From Allobosea sp. BK604 (GTDB lineage: Bacteria; Pseudomonadota; Alphaproteobacteria; Rhizobiales; Beijerinckiaceae), in the NCBI RefSeq assembly GCF_004341515.1, contig NZ_SLZF01000003.1:726768-790767 (forward strand): 64,000 nucleotides of DNA. Direction: 5' to 3'. Below the pieces are notes generated by a model. The model made no database searches and had not been told where the DNA came from. It worked only from the letters and a program-made list of their open reading frames with translations. A program made the position numbers and the translations under genes. How positions within the stretch are numbered: position 1 is the stretch's first letter; each line of letters opens with the position of its first letter. This document shows positions 1 through 8,216 of this stretch, one piece after another.

Positions 1-73
1 GGTCGAGATTGTCGACCGCGGGGCGCGCGACTCCCGGAAAGCTCTTGCTGACGCCTTCGAGGCGAATGGTCAT
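1..73 (-). CDS. ABC transporter ATP-binding protein, N-terminal fragment (quaternary-amine type)
   Basis: Only the first 24 codons are in the window. They read MTIRLEGVSKSFPG and onward, the usual opening strand of an ABC ATPase (xxLxxVSKSF). The start codon overlaps the stop of the upstream permease as ATGA, so it is the last visible gene of the minus-strand importer operon that begins at 3776. By context it would energise the two permeases at 70-1334. Walker motifs lie outside the window. Confidence 0.7.
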   Translation of the reverse strand, partial: MTIRLEGVSKSFPGVARPAVDNLD

Positions 74-705
74 GCGGCCCCCATCCGGGCCGAGCTGGTC
101 ATCAGCCGCTCAAGCCCTGCGAAGATGATCTCGACCAGCAGCGCCAGCAAGGCGACGCCGACGGCGCCTGCGATGAGCTGCGGGAAGTTGAAATTGGCCA
201 TGCCGGAAGTGATCAGCTCGCCGAGCCCGCCTCCGCCGATGAAGGCAGCCAGCGTCGCGGCCGAGACGATCTGCACCGCCGCCGTGCGCACGCCCGCGAA
301 GATCACCGGCAGCGCCAGCGGAATCTCGATCCGCGTCATCACCTGAGCGTCGGAGAACCCCTGTCCGCGCGCGGCCTCGACGATGTCGCGATCGACCTCG
401 GTGAGGCCGGTATAGGTGTTGAGCAGCAGGGCCGGCAGGCCATAGAGCACCAGCGCCACCGCCGAGGGCAGGAAGCCGGTGCCGAGTAGCGGCAGCATGA
501 TCACGAGCAGCGCCAGGCTCGGCACCGTCCGCAGGATGTTGACAATGGCGATCGCGAGATTGGCGAGGCCGCGATGGCGGGTCAGCGCCAGGCCGAGTGG
601 CAGCGCGATCAGCACGACGGCCAGAAGAGCCACGGTCGAAAGCCAGAGATGGTTCTGCACCGCGGTCCAGAAGATTTTTGGATTGGCGTTGATCCAGGTC
701 AGCAT
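70..705 (-). CDS. Quaternary-amine/osmoprotectant-type ABC transporter permease (second)
   Basis: A 211-residue inner-membrane permease of the OpuCB/ProW (BPD_transp_1) family with about five or six hydrophobic segments. The EAA-type coupling loop is seen as DIVEAARGQGFSDAQ followed by IEIPLALPVIFAG, the site that docks on the ATPase. The start is the ATG at 705, which overlaps the stop of the preceding permease as TGATG; longer upstream reading in this frame is a shadow of other genes. With the first permease, the binding protein and the partial ATPase it completes an importer of the glycine-betaine/carnitine/choline/ergothioneine class. The substrate is not shown by this gene itself. Confidence 0.88.
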   Translation of the reverse strand: MLTWINANPKIFWTAVQNHLWLSTVALLAVVLIALPLGLALTRHRGLANLAIAIVNILRTVPSLALLVIMLPLLGTGFLPSAVALVLYGLPALLLNTYTGLTEVDRDIVEAARGQGFSDAQVMTRIEIPLALPVIFAGVRTAAVQIVSAATLAAFIGGGGLGELITSGMANFNFPQLIAGAVGVALLALLVEIIFAGLERLMTSSARMGAA

Positions 706-1334
706 CAGGCCACCTCCGCCTGGACGCTGCGCATATGAAGCTCCAGCCGGCGCAACAGCTCGTCGCAGACGATCGCCAGCAAGGAGGTGACGACCGCGCC
801 GACCACGACCTTCTCGCCGAAATCCTGGGTGATGCCCTGGAAGATGATGTCGCCGAGCCCGCCGGCATTGATGAAGGCGGCGACGGTCGCGACCGAGACC
901 ATGGTGACCACGGTGATGCGGATGCCGGCGATGATGACCGGCAGTGCCAGCGGCAGCTCGATGGCGAAGAGCCGGCGCCAGCGGCCATAGCCCATGCCGT
1001 CGGCGGCATCGAGAATATCGGGCGAGACCTCCTGCAGCCCGGTCGCGGTATTCCGGATGATGATCAGCAGCGCGTACATCACCAGCGCGACGATGGCCGG
1101 GCCGAAGCCCAGCCCGAGCCATGGGATCAGCAGCGCGAAGATCGCCAGCGCCGGCACCGTATAGAGCGCGCCCGAGATCAGCAGCACGACGAGATAGAAT
1201 TTGGGCCGCCGCGCCGAGAGGATGCCGAGGGGCAGGCCGACCACCAGCGAGATCGCCAGGCCGATGCCGACGAGCTGGATATGCTCCCAGAGCGCGACGA
1301 GGACGCGATCGTAGTTTTCGAGGAGCCAGGTCAT
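705..1334 (-). CDS. Quaternary-amine/osmoprotectant-type ABC transporter permease (first)
   Basis: A 209-residue permease, paralogous to its downstream neighbour, with about five hydrophobic segments. The coupling loop reads DILDAADGMGYGRWRRLF then IELPLALPVIIAG. The ATG at 1334 overlaps the stop of the lyase gene as ATGA, so the two are translationally coupled. Two short separate permeases, rather than one permease fused to the binding domain, are typical of OpuC/Osm-type systems. It lies in the inner membrane and is expected to form a heterodimer with the protein of the next gene. Confidence 0.88.
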   Translation of the reverse strand: MTWLLENYDRVLVALWEHIQLVGIGLAISLVVGLPLGILSARRPKFYLVVLLISGALYTVPALAIFALLIPWLGLGFGPAIVALVMYALLIIIRNTATGLQEVSPDILDAADGMGYGRWRRLFAIELPLALPVIIAGIRITVVTMVSVATVAAFINAGGLGDIIFQGITQDFGEKVVVGAVVTSLLAIVCDELLRRLELHMRSVQAEVA

Positions 1335-2863
1335 GCCGGCAGGCTCCCGAGCACCGCGGCGAGTTCACCGGCTCCCAGCCGCGCGGCCAGCGCCTCGTAT
1401 TCGCGCCCCATCGGGCGGTCATCGTCGAGCCGGGCGACATGGCGGCGGACGAAGCCATGGGCGAGTCCGGTGCCGGCGCCGAGCCTGATGCCCTCGCGCA
1501 GGTCGACCGCCTCGGCCGCGACGGCGAGCTCGATCGCCGCCAGCCTGAGCAGGTGCCGGGCGATGTCGGCCGTCTTCTCGACGATGCGCGGCGTCATCGG
1601 CGCATAATCCTCGACGCCGTCGGCGACCGGCATGGTCATCGGGCCGAAAGGTTGGGCGAGCCGGCGAATCTCGGCCTCGAGCGCCGAGGCCGTCTTCTGC
1701 GTCGTGGCGAAGCCGGCATGCGTGCCGCCGTGGCGGGTCAGGAAGCGCGGCAGGTCGCTGGACGCAGGCGACATCAGCTTCACCGTGCGGAAGGCGGAGA
1801 CGGTCGCGGCATGCGCCGCCGCGAGGCCGAGCCCCTCCAGGGCGAGGGCCAGCGCCGTCGTGTCGAAATTTACGGTAGAAGCCATGCCGCCGCCACACAC
1901 CGCCGGGCTGTCGGCAGCGCCGTTCAGCTCGATTTCGACGAGGTCGCGCGCCGCCTCCCAGGCCGCGAGCGCCGCGCCGTTGACGGGCGCGAGACAGCGG
2001 AAGGAGAGCGGGTCCTGCACGCGCCGCGCCGCGCCCGGTTCGAACAGGTCGCTGCCGGCGAGCAGAATGCGCAGTCTGTTGCTGCCGGAGACCTGGCTCG
2101 GAACCGGCCGCAAGCTCACGAGATCGGCCGCGATCGGCGAGAGATTGGCGCGATAAGCTTCGAGCGAAAGCGCGCCCGCGGCCGTCAGCGCCTCCAGCGC
2201 CAGCCTCATCTCGTGCAGCGCGAGAGCCGCGAGGCCGACGCTTTCGGCATTGGCATTGAGCAGCGCCAGCCCGTCCTTCGGCCCGAATTCGGGCAACGCG
2301 ATCCCGGCCGCCCGCATCGCCTCGGGGCCGGGCAGGACACGCCCGCCGAATTCCGCCTCACCCTCGCCGGCAAGCGGCAGGAAGAGCTGCGCGAGCGAGG
2401 ACAGATCGGCCTCGCCGAGCGAGCCGATGCGCCTGACCTGCGGATGCAAACCGGCATTGAGCATGTCGCTGATCGTCCCAGCGAAATGCGGCGAGATGCC
2501 CGAAGCGCCCCGCGCCAGCCCGGCCAGCCGCGCCAGCAGCAGGGCGCGCACCTCCGCTCGCGTCAGACAGGGGCCGACGCCGACGGCCCTGGCGCGCACC
2601 GCACGCTGCTGGAAGGCGGCGATCTGATCGGCCGCCAGCCTGGTATCGACGGCGGCGCCGAGCCCGGTCGTCAGGCCATAGACCGCCTCGCCGCGCTCCA
2701 GGCTGCGCTCGACCACGCCACGCGCGGCACGCAGCCGCTCGCCTACGCTCGGCGCGAGCACGACCTTCGCCCCGCCATAAGCGACCGCATGGACCGCCTC
2801 GAGCGAGAGCGGCCCGGTTCCGATGGTCACGACGAGCGGCGCGAGATCCTGCATCCGCTCCAT
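1331..2863 (-). CDS. HAL/PAL-fold lyase lacking the MIO triad; candidate ergothionase
   Basis: About 510 residues of the aromatic amino acid ammonia-lyase fold. Numbering here is from an alternative TTG start at 2890, which would add nine residues. The catalytic-Tyr loop is intact (YGLTTGLG, Tyr71), as are counterparts of the HAL segments KDGLALLN and QDPLSFRC. The segment that should read GSVGASGDLAPL instead reads GSLGEADLSSL (156-166; bases 2402-2425 for GSLGEADL), so the Ala-Ser-Gly that cyclises to the MIO electrophile is absent. Ergothionase, which removes trimethylamine from ergothioneine, is an HAL-fold enzyme that works without MIO. The surrounding quaternary-amine transporter fits that. 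The fold is clear; the substrate is inferred. It overlaps the permease by ATGA. The ATG at 2863 is preferred, though no start has a strong ribosome-binding site. Confidence 0.7.
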   Translation of the reverse strand: MERMQDLAPLVVTIGTGPLSLEAVHAVAYGGAKVVLAPSVGERLRAARGVVERSLERGEAVYGLTTGLGAAVDTRLAADQIAAFQQRAVRARAVGVGPCLTRAEVRALLLARLAGLARGASGISPHFAGTISDMLNAGLHPQVRRIGSLGEADLSSLAQLFLPLAGEGEAEFGGRVLPGPEAMRAAGIALPEFGPKDGLALLNANAESVGLAALALHEMRLALEALTAAGALSLEAYRANLSPIAADLVSLRPVPSQVSGSNRLRILLAGSDLFEPGAARRVQDPLSFRCLAPVNGAALAAWEAARDLVEIELNGAADSPAVCGGGMASTVNFDTTALALALEGLGLAAAHAATVSAFRTVKLMSPASSDLPRFLTRHGGTHAGFATTQKTASALEAEIRRLAQPFGPMTMPVADGVEDYAPMTPRIVEKTADIARHLLRLAAIELAVAAEAVDLREGIRLGAGTGLAHGFVRRHVARLDDDRPMGREYEALAARLGAGELAAVLGSLPA

Positions 2864-2879
2864 TAGCAAGGGAGATGCC

Positions 2880-3776
2880 TCAGCGGACAAGGCCCTTGGC
2901 TTTCAGGAAGTTGGCCGCGACCGTACGCGGCTCCTTCTTGTCGACTTCGACCTGCCGGTTCAGCTCCTGCATGGTCTGGTTGTCGAGCAGGGCGCCAACC
3001 TTCTCCAGCGCCTCGACGATCTTGGCATTGCCGGCGATTTCCGGACGCACCACCGGCGCCAGGAAATAGGGCGGGAACAGGCCCTTGTCGTCATCGAGCG
3101 CGATGAATTTCTCGGCCGCGATCTGCCAGTCGGTCGAGAAACCGTTGGCGATATCGACCTGCTTCTGCGCCAGCGCCTCGTAGCGCAGGCGCAGCGCCGC
3201 GAACTGCTTGAATTCCTTGAACTCGGCGCCGTAGACCTCCTTTAGCCCGGCAATGCCGTCGCGGCGGTCGACGAATTCGGTGCCCGCGCCGAGGCTGAGC
3301 TTGTTCGCGACCTTGCCGAGATCGGTGAGGGTCTTGAGGTTGTATTCCTTGGCCGTGTCGGGCCGGACGACGATGGCATAGCCGTTATTGATGTTGGACG
3401 GCTTCAGCCAGGTCAGCTTGAACTCCTTCTCGTAGAAGTCCTTGACCAGCTGGCGCACCTTCTCCGGGTCGGTCTCGGTCGTGGTCGCCTTCATCACAGC
3501 GTTGAAGCCGGTGCCGGTATATTCCGGATAGAGGTCGATCGCGCCGCTCTTCAGCGCCTCATGCGCCACCAAGGTGCCGCCGAGATTGATCTTGCGCTCG
3601 ACCTTGAAGCCGGCGTTCTCCAGCGCCGCCGCGTAGAGCTCGGCGACGATGAATTGCTCGGTGAAGTTCTTCGAGCCGATCTTGATCGTCTGGGCATAGG
3701 CGCCCGAGACGCCGGCCACGAGCAGGGCGGCGGCAGCGAACAGCGTCCTGGCGAAGCGTGTATTGACGAAGGTCAT
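2880..3776 (-). CDS. Quaternary-amine-type ABC transporter substrate-binding protein
   Basis: A 298-residue periplasmic binding protein of the OpuAC/OsmX type. An N-terminal signal peptide ends near GVSGAYAQ (residues 22-29), followed by the family opening IKIGSKNFTEQFIVAELYA, then DLYPEYTGTGF. These are hallmarks of binding proteins for betaines, carnitine, choline and ergothioneine. The ATG at 3776 follows an excellent AAGGAGG ribosome-binding site. It is the first gene of the minus-strand operon that continues into the lyase, two permeases and the ATPase. No cysteine lipobox is present, so it should be a soluble periplasmic protein. Confidence 0.9.
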   Translation of the reverse strand: MTFVNTRFARTLFAAAALLVAGVSGAYAQTIKIGSKNFTEQFIVAELYAAALENAGFKVERKINLGGTLVAHEALKSGAIDLYPEYTGTGFNAVMKATTTETDPEKVRQLVKDFYEKEFKLTWLKPSNINNGYAIVVRPDTAKEYNLKTLTDLGKVANKLSLGAGTEFVDRRDGIAGLKEVYGAEFKEFKQFAALRLRYEALAQKQVDIANGFSTDWQIAAEKFIALDDDKGLFPPYFLAPVVRPEIAGNAKIVEALEKVGALLDNQTMQELNRQVEVDKKEPRTVAANFLKAKGLVR

Positions 3777-3909
3777 GTTCGCCTCCTTTCGATGGCGTGG
3801 TGAAGGCAGCTAACGAGGGTTCCGCAACGGACGCAAGTCGAGGCCGGAATCGAGACGGTTCTTCCAGGCAAGGCTCGTGCCGTAGCAGGACGGCATCGCG
3901 GCTTGCGGC

Positions 3910-4581
3910 TCAGGCGGAAGGATTGCGCTCGCCGCCGCGGACGGCACGGGGCAGGCGATTCTCGGGCGGCGAAAGCGGGCAGACCCAGGCTTCCGAATAG
4001 GCGCAGGACGGATAATAGGCGAAGTTGAAGTCGAGGATCGTCCTGCCATCGGCCCCAATGCCGAGATCGGCGCTCTTGATCGTGTCGAGCAGGTAGCGGC
4101 CGCCCGCAAAAGTCTCCTCGCGATTGGTCGCGTCGCCGAAGGGCAGGAAGGTGCCGCCGCCATAGCCTTCGATCCAGTAGAGAGTCAGCTCCTTGCCGAG
4201 CGGGGCTTCGAGCCCGTTGGTCAGCGCATAGGGCCGCAGCACCATGGCGCCATCCTTGCCGGCCTCGACCGTGATGATCTCGCGCTCGGCGGCCGGTTTC
4301 AGCCCGACCTCGAAGCGCAACGCGGGATCATAGGCGAAATAGTTGATGCCGCCGAACTGGGCCCTGCGCGTCGCCGCCAGCGGCGATTGCGCGTGCTCGC
4401 GGAAGAGCCGGTCGCGCACGCCGCGCCAATGCTGCCAGCCGGCCTGCGCCGGCATGGCCCGAACGGCGGCATAGAGATCGGCAACCTGCCGGCGCCAGTC
4501 CTGCAATGAGGCGGTGTTCTCGAATTTCGCCTGGGCCGATGCCTTGGCTCGGCCGGCCGCGATCGTGGAATGGTTGGTCAT
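3910..4581 (-). CDS. DUF1684 family protein
   Basis: About 223 residues. The C-terminal third carries the family signature, seen as DFNFAYYPSCAYSEAWVCPL followed by PPENRLPRAVRGGE. An aromatic-rich central region (RRAQFGGINYFAYDPALRFE) also matches the family. The biochemical role of DUF1684 is unknown. The start is taken at the ATG at 4581 (MTNHSTIAAG); the open frame extends further upstream but without family similarity. There is no signal peptide or membrane segment, so it is probably cytoplasmic. It has the same orientation as the importer operon downstream but is separated from it by 133 bases. Confidence 0.8.
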   Translation of the reverse strand: MTNHSTIAAGRAKASAQAKFENTASLQDWRRQVADLYAAVRAMPAQAGWQHWRGVRDRLFREHAQSPLAATRRAQFGGINYFAYDPALRFEVGLKPAAEREIITVEAGKDGAMVLRPYALTNGLEAPLGKELTLYWIEGYGGGTFLPFGDATNREETFAGGRYLLDTIKSADLGIGADGRTILDFNFAYYPSCAYSEAWVCPLSPPENRLPRAVRGGERNPSA

Positions 4582-4912
4582 ACAACGCAGCCTTCGGTTC
4601 GATACGGAGGGAACGCCTCGGCTTGGGGATTGGCCCAATGCCGCAACGCGCCGTTGGCGTTCGCGTTCCCGCGGCGCGCATTCTGCCGGTCGTACTGTCA
4701 GACTGAGTCAGCGGCCCGCTCGGCGCAGGCGAATTCGCGCCGGAGGGCTAGGAGGTTACAGGGCGCCGTCATCCCGTGCGCGCCGCGGCGCGCAATGCTG
4801 CCGCGCAGACACGGGTCCGCGCGCAGAACGAGGCGCCCTCTCCGCAGACGGTCCCGCACCTGCGCAGCAGCATTGCATGCTGCAGCGAGCGCGGGATGGC
4901 ACCCTCTTATGT
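4582..4912. repeat. Gene-free gap with an imperfect palindromic repeat element
   Basis: 331 bases between the DUF1684 gene and hutX with no supportable gene. Inside it GCAATGCTGC (4792-4801) is complemented exactly by GCAGCATTGC (4867-4876). Outer parts near GTCATCCCGTGCGC (4768) and GCGGGATGGCAC (4890) are also roughly inverted. The arrangement resembles the dispersed palindromic intergenic elements common in rhizobial genomes and could fold in RNA downstream of hutX. Confidence 0.45.
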
Positions 4913-5455
4913 TCAGTTGAACGTCGTCTTCAGCGCCTCGAAGCGCGTGACCTGGTCGGCGAGCAGCTCGCGCTGCGCGTCGCGCTTGACGAAGACCTTG
5001 AACATCGCCTCGCCGGCGCCGTTGAAGAACTGCACCGAGCAGGAGCGGCGGCCATGGAACTTGCGATCGACCAGATAGATCGCCTTGCAGTTCTCGGCCT
5101 TGATATGCCCGCCGATCGGGCTGTCGCCATGGATATTGTAATAGCCATGGCCGAACGAGCCGACCGGCAAGGTGCCGTCGACCTCGAGCACGACGTCGAC
5201 GGTGTGGACCAGGAACAGGATGACGCCCCAGGTCGACATCTCCTGCCAAAGCGCTTCGAAGCGCTCGGCCGGAATGAAATGGCGCTCATCGGCCGGGATC
5301 TGCTCCAGCACCGTGAGCGTCGGCACGCCGACCTCGCGGGCGATGGCCTCGATCACGCCATCGGGCTTGGCCGCCAGCGCCTGCCTGACGCGTTCCACCG
5401 GGTCGCTCGGCGGCAATTCCTGGACTGCCGCGGCGCTCGCCTGCGAGATCGACAT
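4913..5455 (-). CDS. hutX: Heme utilization cytosolic carrier protein HutX
   Basis: A 180-residue cytosolic protein of the HutX/HuvX family, which binds imported heme and passes it to a degrading enzyme. Family features are an N-terminal helical stretch (VERVRQALAAKPDGVIEAIA), the core STWGVILFLVHTVDVVLEV, and GHGYYNIHGDSPIGGHIKAE, where heme-contacting residues are expected, followed by SVQFFNGAGEAMFKVFVKRD. It lies 10 bases downstream of hmuQ on the same strand, so the two are probably co-transcribed. It is divergent from hmuTUV. Length is normal for the family. Confidence 0.92.
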   Translation of the reverse strand: MSISQASAAAVQELPPSDPVERVRQALAAKPDGVIEAIAREVGVPTLTVLEQIPADERHFIPAERFEALWQEMSTWGVILFLVHTVDVVLEVDGTLPVGSFGHGYYNIHGDSPIGGHIKAENCKAIYLVDRKFHGRRSCSVQFFNGAGEAMFKVFVKRDAQRELLADQVTRFEALKTTFN

Positions 5456-5465
5456 GCCCGCCCCC

Positions 5466-5813
5466 TTACTCTGCCGCCTGGCGAGGCCGATGCGGATTGC
5501 TTTCGCTCAGCACCGTCTCGAAACCCTCGAACTCGGGATGGCCGAGATAGAGCGGCTTCGGCCGCGGCTGGCCAGCATTGCGATGTGACTCGCGGAACTG
5601 CTCCGACTTGGTCCAGGCGGTGAAATCGTCCTTGGAGGCCCAGGTCGTGTGCGAGGAGTAGAGGGTGTGATCCTCCTTCTCCGGCCCCTTGAGCAGGTGG
5701 AAGGTGATGAAGCCCTTCATCTCGTCGAGGCGGGTCTTGCGGCTCGCCCAGATCTCCTCGAAGGCGGCCTCCTCTCCCTTGACGACCTTGAAGCGGTTCA
5801 TGGCGATGAACAT
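5466..5813 (-). CDS. hmuQ: Heme-degrading monooxygenase of the IsdG/HmuQ (ABM) family
   Basis: A 115-residue ferredoxin-like antibiotic-biosynthesis-monooxygenase fold. The N-terminal MFIAMNRFKV supplies the conserved Asn, HTTWASKDDFTAW the conserved Trp region and ESHRNAG a candidate heme-ligand His. Heme-adjacent ABM proteins in rhizobia (HmuQ/HmuD) open the heme ring to release iron. Its coupling with hutX and its promoter shared with hmuTUV support that role rather than antibiotic biosynthesis. The ATG at 5813 gives the normal family length. Confidence 0.87.
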   Translation of the reverse strand: MFIAMNRFKVVKGEEAAFEEIWASRKTRLDEMKGFITFHLLKGPEKEDHTLYSSHTTWASKDDFTAWTKSEQFRESHRNAGQPRPKPLYLGHPEFEGFETVLSESNPHRPRQAAE

Positions 5814-5963
5814 TGGCGGCTTTCCTCAGATTGCGATTGCGCTGGGCATCCGGTGCCCGAGGTCGCGCGGTCGCGTTCAAGGCGGGGATGCACGATGTCA
5901 GCCTTCGGCACGTCCGGATCGGCGGCCGCAGGCTGGCGCAGGCGGCGATGGCCGCTCTTGACC

Positions 5964-5992
5964 CCTTGTAGTAAAGCTGAATATCAACGTCA
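5964..5992 (-). promoter_or_regulatory. Candidate sigma-70-type promoter for hmuQ-hutX
   Basis: On the minus strand TTGACG (5992-5987) and TACAAG (5969-5964) are separated by 17 bases, matching the -35/-10 layout with 5/6 and 4/6 consensus bases. It sits about 150 bases upstream of hmuQ and about 20 bases from the ICE-box-like palindrome. Confidence 0.4.
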
Positions 5993-6013
5993 ACAACGCT
6001 GACTTTCTTATTT

Positions 6014-6034
6014 AGTTTTGAAGAGTTCAAAACT
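6014..6034. promoter_or_regulatory. Perfect 9-3-9 palindrome resembling an Irr ICE box
   Basis: AGTTTTGAA-GAG-TTCAAAACT is a perfect inverted repeat with a 3-base spacer in an A+T-rich island between divergent heme genes. Its core TTTTGAA-NNN-TTCAAAA differs from the rhizobial iron-control element TTTAGAA-NNN-TTCTAAA, bound by the heme-responsive regulator Irr, at one symmetric position per arm. Its place between hmuQ-hutX and hmuTUV makes it the likely iron/heme control site. Confidence 0.7.
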
Positions 6035-6060
6035 GACCAATACTTTATCTTGACTATAAC
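6033..6060 (+). promoter_or_regulatory. Candidate promoter for hmuTUV
   Basis: CTGACC (6033-6038) and TATAAC (6055-6060) are separated by 16 bases. The -10 element matches consensus at 5 of 6 bases. The -35 region touches the palindrome at 6014-6034, so a protein bound there would act directly on this promoter. The remaining bases to the hmuT start (6061-6150) form a leader without other visible features. Confidence 0.4.
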
Positions 6061-6150
6061 GCACGCCATACCCAGCTCTTGCCCTGGGGCGGGCAGGTTC
6101 CAATGGCGGTTGTCCGGCGCGGGCGCCGAAGACGAGAAGAGGTGACGATC

Positions 6151-7110
6151 ATGCCGCGCTTTCGCTCTCCTTTCGCGAGTTTGCGCTCGCGCCCGCAACG
6201 CCGCGAGCTCGGCGCCGCGATCGGCCTGACGCTGCTCGCCGCGGCCGGGATCATCGCGCCCCCGGCCATCACCAGCGCTCTCGCCCAGTCGCCCGCCCGC
6301 ATCGTCGTCGCCGGCGGCGTCATCACCGAGGTGCTCTATGCGCTCGGCCTCGAAGGCAGGATCGTCGGCGTCGACACCACCAGCCAGTTCCCTCCGGAGG
6401 CGCTGCGCGACAAGCCCAGCATCGGCTATGTCCGGGCGCTCTCGGCCGAGGGCGTGCTCTCGCTGAAGCCTTCGCTCGTCATCGCCATCGAGGGCGCTGG
6501 CCCGCCCGACGCGGTCTCGCTGCTGAACGAGGCGGGTCTCAAGCTCGCGCGCATCTCGGAGGACAATTCGCCCGAAGGCGTCGTCACCAAGATCGAGGCG
6601 ATCGGTGCGGTGGCCGGCGCGGCCGAGCCTGCCCGCCGCCTGGCCGAGCAGACCAAGGCCCGTTTCGACGAGCTTGCGACGTTGCGCTCGACCTTGGCGG
6701 CGAAGAAGAAGGTGCTGTTCGTGCTCTCGCTGCAGAACGGCCGCGTCCTGGTCGGCGGCCGCAACAGTTCGGCCGATTCGATCATCGCCATGGCCGGCGG
6801 CATCAATGTCGCCAGCGGCGTCGACGGCTACAAGCCGATGACGGACGAGGCCATCCTGGCCGCCGCACCCGATGTCGTGCTGATGATGCGCAATAGCGGC
6901 GGCCACAACGCCACGCCGGAGGAGCTTTTCGCCATGCCGGCCTTCGCCCAGACGCCTGCCGCCGCGAAGAAGTCCCTGGTGCGGATGGACGCGCTCTACC
7001 TGCTCGGCTTCGGCCCGCGTACCCCGGCCGCCGCCCGCGACCTGATGGCCGAACTCTATCCCGACGCGAAGATCCCGCCGCTCAAGACCGCCGCGGCCCC
7101 CGCCCAATGA
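6151..7110 (+). CDS. hmuT: Heme ABC transporter substrate-binding protein HmuT
   Basis: About 319 residues. A twin-arginine-like leader (RRELGAAIGLTLLAAAG) precedes the mature start after ALAQ. A BtuF/FepB-like fold follows, with the typical opening RIVVAGGVITEVLYALGLE and IVGVDTTSQFPPEAL, and the central signature GGRNSSADSIIAMAGGINVA. It captures heme in the periplasm for HmuUV. The ATG at 6151 is preferred over upstream codons because AGAGGTG sits just before it and the signal peptide then begins correctly. Its stop overlaps the hmuU start (ATGA). Confidence 0.93.
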   Translation: MPRFRSPFASLRSRPQRRELGAAIGLTLLAAAGIIAPPAITSALAQSPARIVVAGGVITEVLYALGLEGRIVGVDTTSQFPPEALRDKPSIGYVRALSAEGVLSLKPSLVIAIEGAGPPDAVSLLNEAGLKLARISEDNSPEGVVTKIEAIGAVAGAAEPARRLAEQTKARFDELATLRSTLAAKKKVLFVLSLQNGRVLVGGRNSSADSIIAMAGGINVASGVDGYKPMTDEAILAAAPDVVLMMRNSGGHNATPEELFAMPAFAQTPAAAKKSLVRMDALYLLGFGPRTPAAARDLMAELYPDAKIPPLKTAAAPAQ

Positions 7111-8216
7111 CGCTCGCCGCCCGTCCGGCCGGCACGATGGCCGCGTCCTCGCTCGCAAGCTTCGCCGCTAGCCGGCGCAGGCAAGCCGTTCTGGCGGTTG
7201 CCAGCGTTACCCTGCTCTGCCTGCTGCTGACCATCGTCGCGATCGGCCAGGGCGCCTTCACCATCGCGCCAGGTCGCGTCGCCGAGATCCTTGGCACGCG
7301 CCTGTTCGGTGATGCCGCCGAGCTTCAGGGCCGCGACGCGCTCGTCGTGCTCAATATCCGCCTGCCGCGCGTGCTGCTCGGCCTGCTTGTCGGCGCGGCG
7401 CTCGCCGTCTCCGGCGCGCTGATGCAGGGCCTTTTCCGCAATCCGCTCGCCGATCCCGGCCTGGTCGGCGTCTCGGCCGGCGCCGGCCTCGCCGCGGCCA
7501 CGACCATCGTCCTTGGCGATCGTTTCCTCGCCAGTGCCGCGATGAAGCTGCCCTTCGCCGTACTGCCCTTGGGCGCCTTTTGCGGCGGCCTGGTCTCGAC
7601 GCTGACGCTCTACCTGATCGCGACGCGTCAGGGCCGCACCTCCGTTGCGACCATGCTGCTCGCCGGCGTCGCACTCGGGGCGCTCGCCGCCTCGCTCACC
7701 GGTCTCCTCGCCTTCCTCTCCGATGATCGCCAGCTGCGTGACCTGACCTTCTGGTCGATGGGCAGCCTCGGCGGCGCGAGCTGGACCAAGCTTGTCGTCA
7801 TCGCACCGATCGTTCTGCCGCTGCTCGTCGCCGTGCCACTGCTGGCACGCGGGTTGAACGGGCTGATGCTCGGCGAGGCCGAGGCCTACCATCTCGGCAT
7901 CCCCGTACAGCGCATCAAGGCGCTCGCGATCCTGCTCGTCGCGGTCTCGGTCGGCGCCAGCGTGGCGGCGGCGGGCGTCATCGGCTTCGTCGGTATCGTC
8001 GTCCCGCATCTGATCCGTCTCGCCATCGGCCCCGATCACCGGTTGCTGCTGCCGCTCTCGGCGCTGGGCGGCGCCACCTTGCTCGTCGGCGCCGACATCG
8101 TCGCGCGCCTGATCGTGGCTCCGGCCGAATTGCCGATCGGCATCGTCACGGCCGCCATCGGCGCGCCCTTCTTCCTCTGGCTGCTGCTGCGGCGGGCGAG
8201 CACGCTCGATGGCTGA
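7107..8216 (+). CDS. hmuU: Heme ABC transporter permease HmuU
   Basis: 369 residues of the FecCD/BtuC permease family with about nine or ten membrane helices. Family landmarks are RLPRVLLGLLVGAALAVSGA, QGLFRNPLADPGLVGVSAGA and VGIVVPHLIRLAIGPDHR. It forms the inner-membrane channel for heme. It overlaps hmuT by 4 bases and hmuV by 8 bases, so all three are one transcript. The N-terminus carries about 25 extra polar residues before the first helix, which may mean that translation starts at a later codon. Confidence 0.93.
   Translation: MTLAARPAGTMAASSLASFAASRRRQAVLAVASVTLLCLLLTIVAIGQGAFTIAPGRVAEILGTRLFGDAAELQGRDALVVLNIRLPRVLLGLLVGAALAVSGALMQGLFRNPLADPGLVGVSAGAGLAAATTIVLGDRFLASAAMKLPFAVLPLGAFCGGLVSTLTLYLIATRQGRTSVATMLLAGVALGALAASLTGLLAFLSDDRQLRDLTFWSMGSLGGASWTKLVVIAPIVLPLLVAVPLLARGLNGLMLGEAEAYHLGIPVQRIKALAILLVAVSVGASVAAAGVIGFVGIVVPHLIRLAIGPDHRLLLPLSALGGATLLVGADIVARLIVAPAELPIGIVTAAIGAPFFLWLLLRRASTLDG

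Noticed and set aside
1121..2866. Plus-strand open frame opposite the lyase gene
   Set aside because: Low-complexity Arg-rich translation; the minus-strand lyase is certain.
5960..6065. A+T-rich island as a sign of gene transfer
   Set aside because: It is confined to the shared promoter of the heme genes and explained by promoter and operator content.
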